Assembly (NCBI GenBank): GCA_019113125.1
Contig: DXIA01000099.1
Span: 1-6,837, forward strand
Direction of reading: 5' to 3'
From: Candidatus Pygmaiobacter gallistercoris
GTDB taxonomy: Bacteria > Bacillota > Clostridia > Oscillospirales > Ruminococcaceae
Length of the DNA: 6,837 nucleotides
Shown piece after piece: positions 6,092 through 6,837 of the stretch. Position 1 is the first letter of the stretch. Each line of letters opens with the position of its first letter. The notes beneath the pieces were generated by a model that saw only the letters and a program-made list of their open reading frames with translations, made no database searches and had not been told where the DNA came from. Position numbers and translations under genes: made by a program.

Positions 6092-6837
6092 GCGTCAGAG
6101 GAGCAGCAAGCCAAAGAAAAACTGTTCGAGAATGTGCCGATTTCCAGGGCGGTGGCGATTTTGTCGGTGCCGACGGTGCTCAGTTCACTGGTGATGGTGC
6201 TTTACAGTCGGCGGACACCTATTTTGTCGGCATGCTCAATGATCCGGTTCAGACGGCGGCGGTAACCCTTGCCTCCCCGGTACTGTTGGCCTTCAATGCG
6301 ATCAACAATTTGTTCGGTGTGGGCAGTTCCAGCATGATGAGCCGGGCGATGGGGCGCAGGGATATGCAGACGGTGCGCCGCAGTTCGGCCCTCGGATTTT
6401 GAGGCGCTTTGTTCTGCGGTCTGCTTTTCTCGCTGCTGTGCACCCTGCTGCGCACACCGCTGCTCAGTTTGATCGGCGCGGCAGAAGAAACGGTGACCCC
6501 AACCAACGCTTATCTGAACTGGACGGTGACGCTCGGCGCAGTGCCGGCGATTCTGAATGTTGTGATGGCCTATCTGATCCGCTCCGAGGGCGCGGCACTG
6601 CATGCCAGCATCGGGACGATGAGCAGATGCTTTTTGAATATTCTTCTCGATCCGATCTTCATCCTCCCCTGGGGATTCGGAATGAAGGCGGCCGGCGCGG
6701 CGCTGGCAACCTTTCTGTCCAACTGCGTGGCCCTTGGCTATTTTCTCATCTATCTGCGGGTGCGGGGCAAACGCACCTTGGTCACCATCTCCCCGCGGGA
6801 ACTGCACCCGGACGGAGCGGTGCTGCGCGGCATCTTC
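6089..6837 (+). pseudogene. MATE-family efflux transporter, disrupted by a frameshift and a stop; 3' end outside the window
   Basis: MATE proteins are 12-helix antiporters that export drugs or metabolites using Na+ or H+; full length is about 450 residues, of which roughly 250 codons are in view. From ATG 6089 the frame reads M-A-S-E-E, then LFENVPISRAVAILSVPTVL and V-M-V-L-Y-S, the typical first helix. At about 6203-6210 the match jumps to the frame beginning at 6208 (S-A-D-T-Y-F-V-G-M-L-N-D-P), which requires one missing base. The original frame stops at TAA 6263-6265 after 58 codons. The new frame holds family features (GVGSSSMMSRAMG) until TGA 6400-6402. The same frame then continues to the window end with C-L-L-F-S-L-like helix sequence, AYLIRSEG, LNILLDPIFI and GAALATF. 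Two separate lesions make a non-functional gene likely, although sequencing errors cannot be excluded. Good conservation beyond the lesions means that decay would be recent. Confidence 0.82.

Noticed and set aside
6022..6402. Open frame with an ATG at 6022 leading into the MATE sequence (126 codons)
   Set aside because: Its ATG is the first base of the terminator stem, and its first 60 or so residues resemble nothing. The true MATE start is ATG 6089 in another frame; only the part after the frameshift is real MATE sequence.

Overview
The window reads as a chromosomal core segment of a GC-rich, spore-forming member of the Clostridia (Bacillota), plausibly near the Oscillospiraceae/Ruminococcaceae. 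This rests on three things: dipicolinate synthase genes (endospores), the Clostridia-type fusion of IspH to ribosomal protein S1, and a base composition I estimate by eye at about 60% GC. All genes lie on the + strand. I see no insertion sequence, phage gene, CRISPR array, tRNA or rRNA.

Region 1 (1-1446): dpaA and dpaB overlap by 4 bases and encode the two subunits of dipicolinate synthase, which makes the calcium-chelating acid of the spore core. A strong intrinsic terminator follows dpaB. The 101-base gap also holds a possible vegetative-type promoter and an unused Shine-Dalgarno sequence.

Region 2 (1455-5979): a tight housekeeping operon of four genes: an HI0933-family FAD oxidoreductase, cytidylate kinase (cmk), a PlsC-type 1-acylglycerol-3-phosphate acyltransferase, and a 651-residue IspH-S1 protein. 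Gaps are +10, -1 and +28 bases. The operon links nucleotide recycling, phospholipid synthesis, the last step of the MEP isoprenoid pathway and translation initiation. Adjacency of cmk and S1 recurs widely in bacteria. A strong terminator at 6022-6053 ends the unit.

Region 3 (6089 to the window end): the first half of a MATE-family multidrug/Na+ antiporter gene. It has its own ribosome binding site but is broken by a frameshift near 6206 and an in-frame TGA at 6400.

The most interesting signal is inside the ispH-S1 gene. A roughly 120-base island of about 33% GC (4491-4610) in the IspH part carries a promoter-like sequence. About 240 bases further on, a consensus Shine-Dalgarno and in-frame ATG sit exactly at the IspH/S1 junction, and lysine codon choice changes sharply there. 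Together these suggest that free S1 may be made independently of the fusion. This is inference from sequence and not demonstrated. I see no wholly new multi-gene system; the window is otherwise ordinary core genome.
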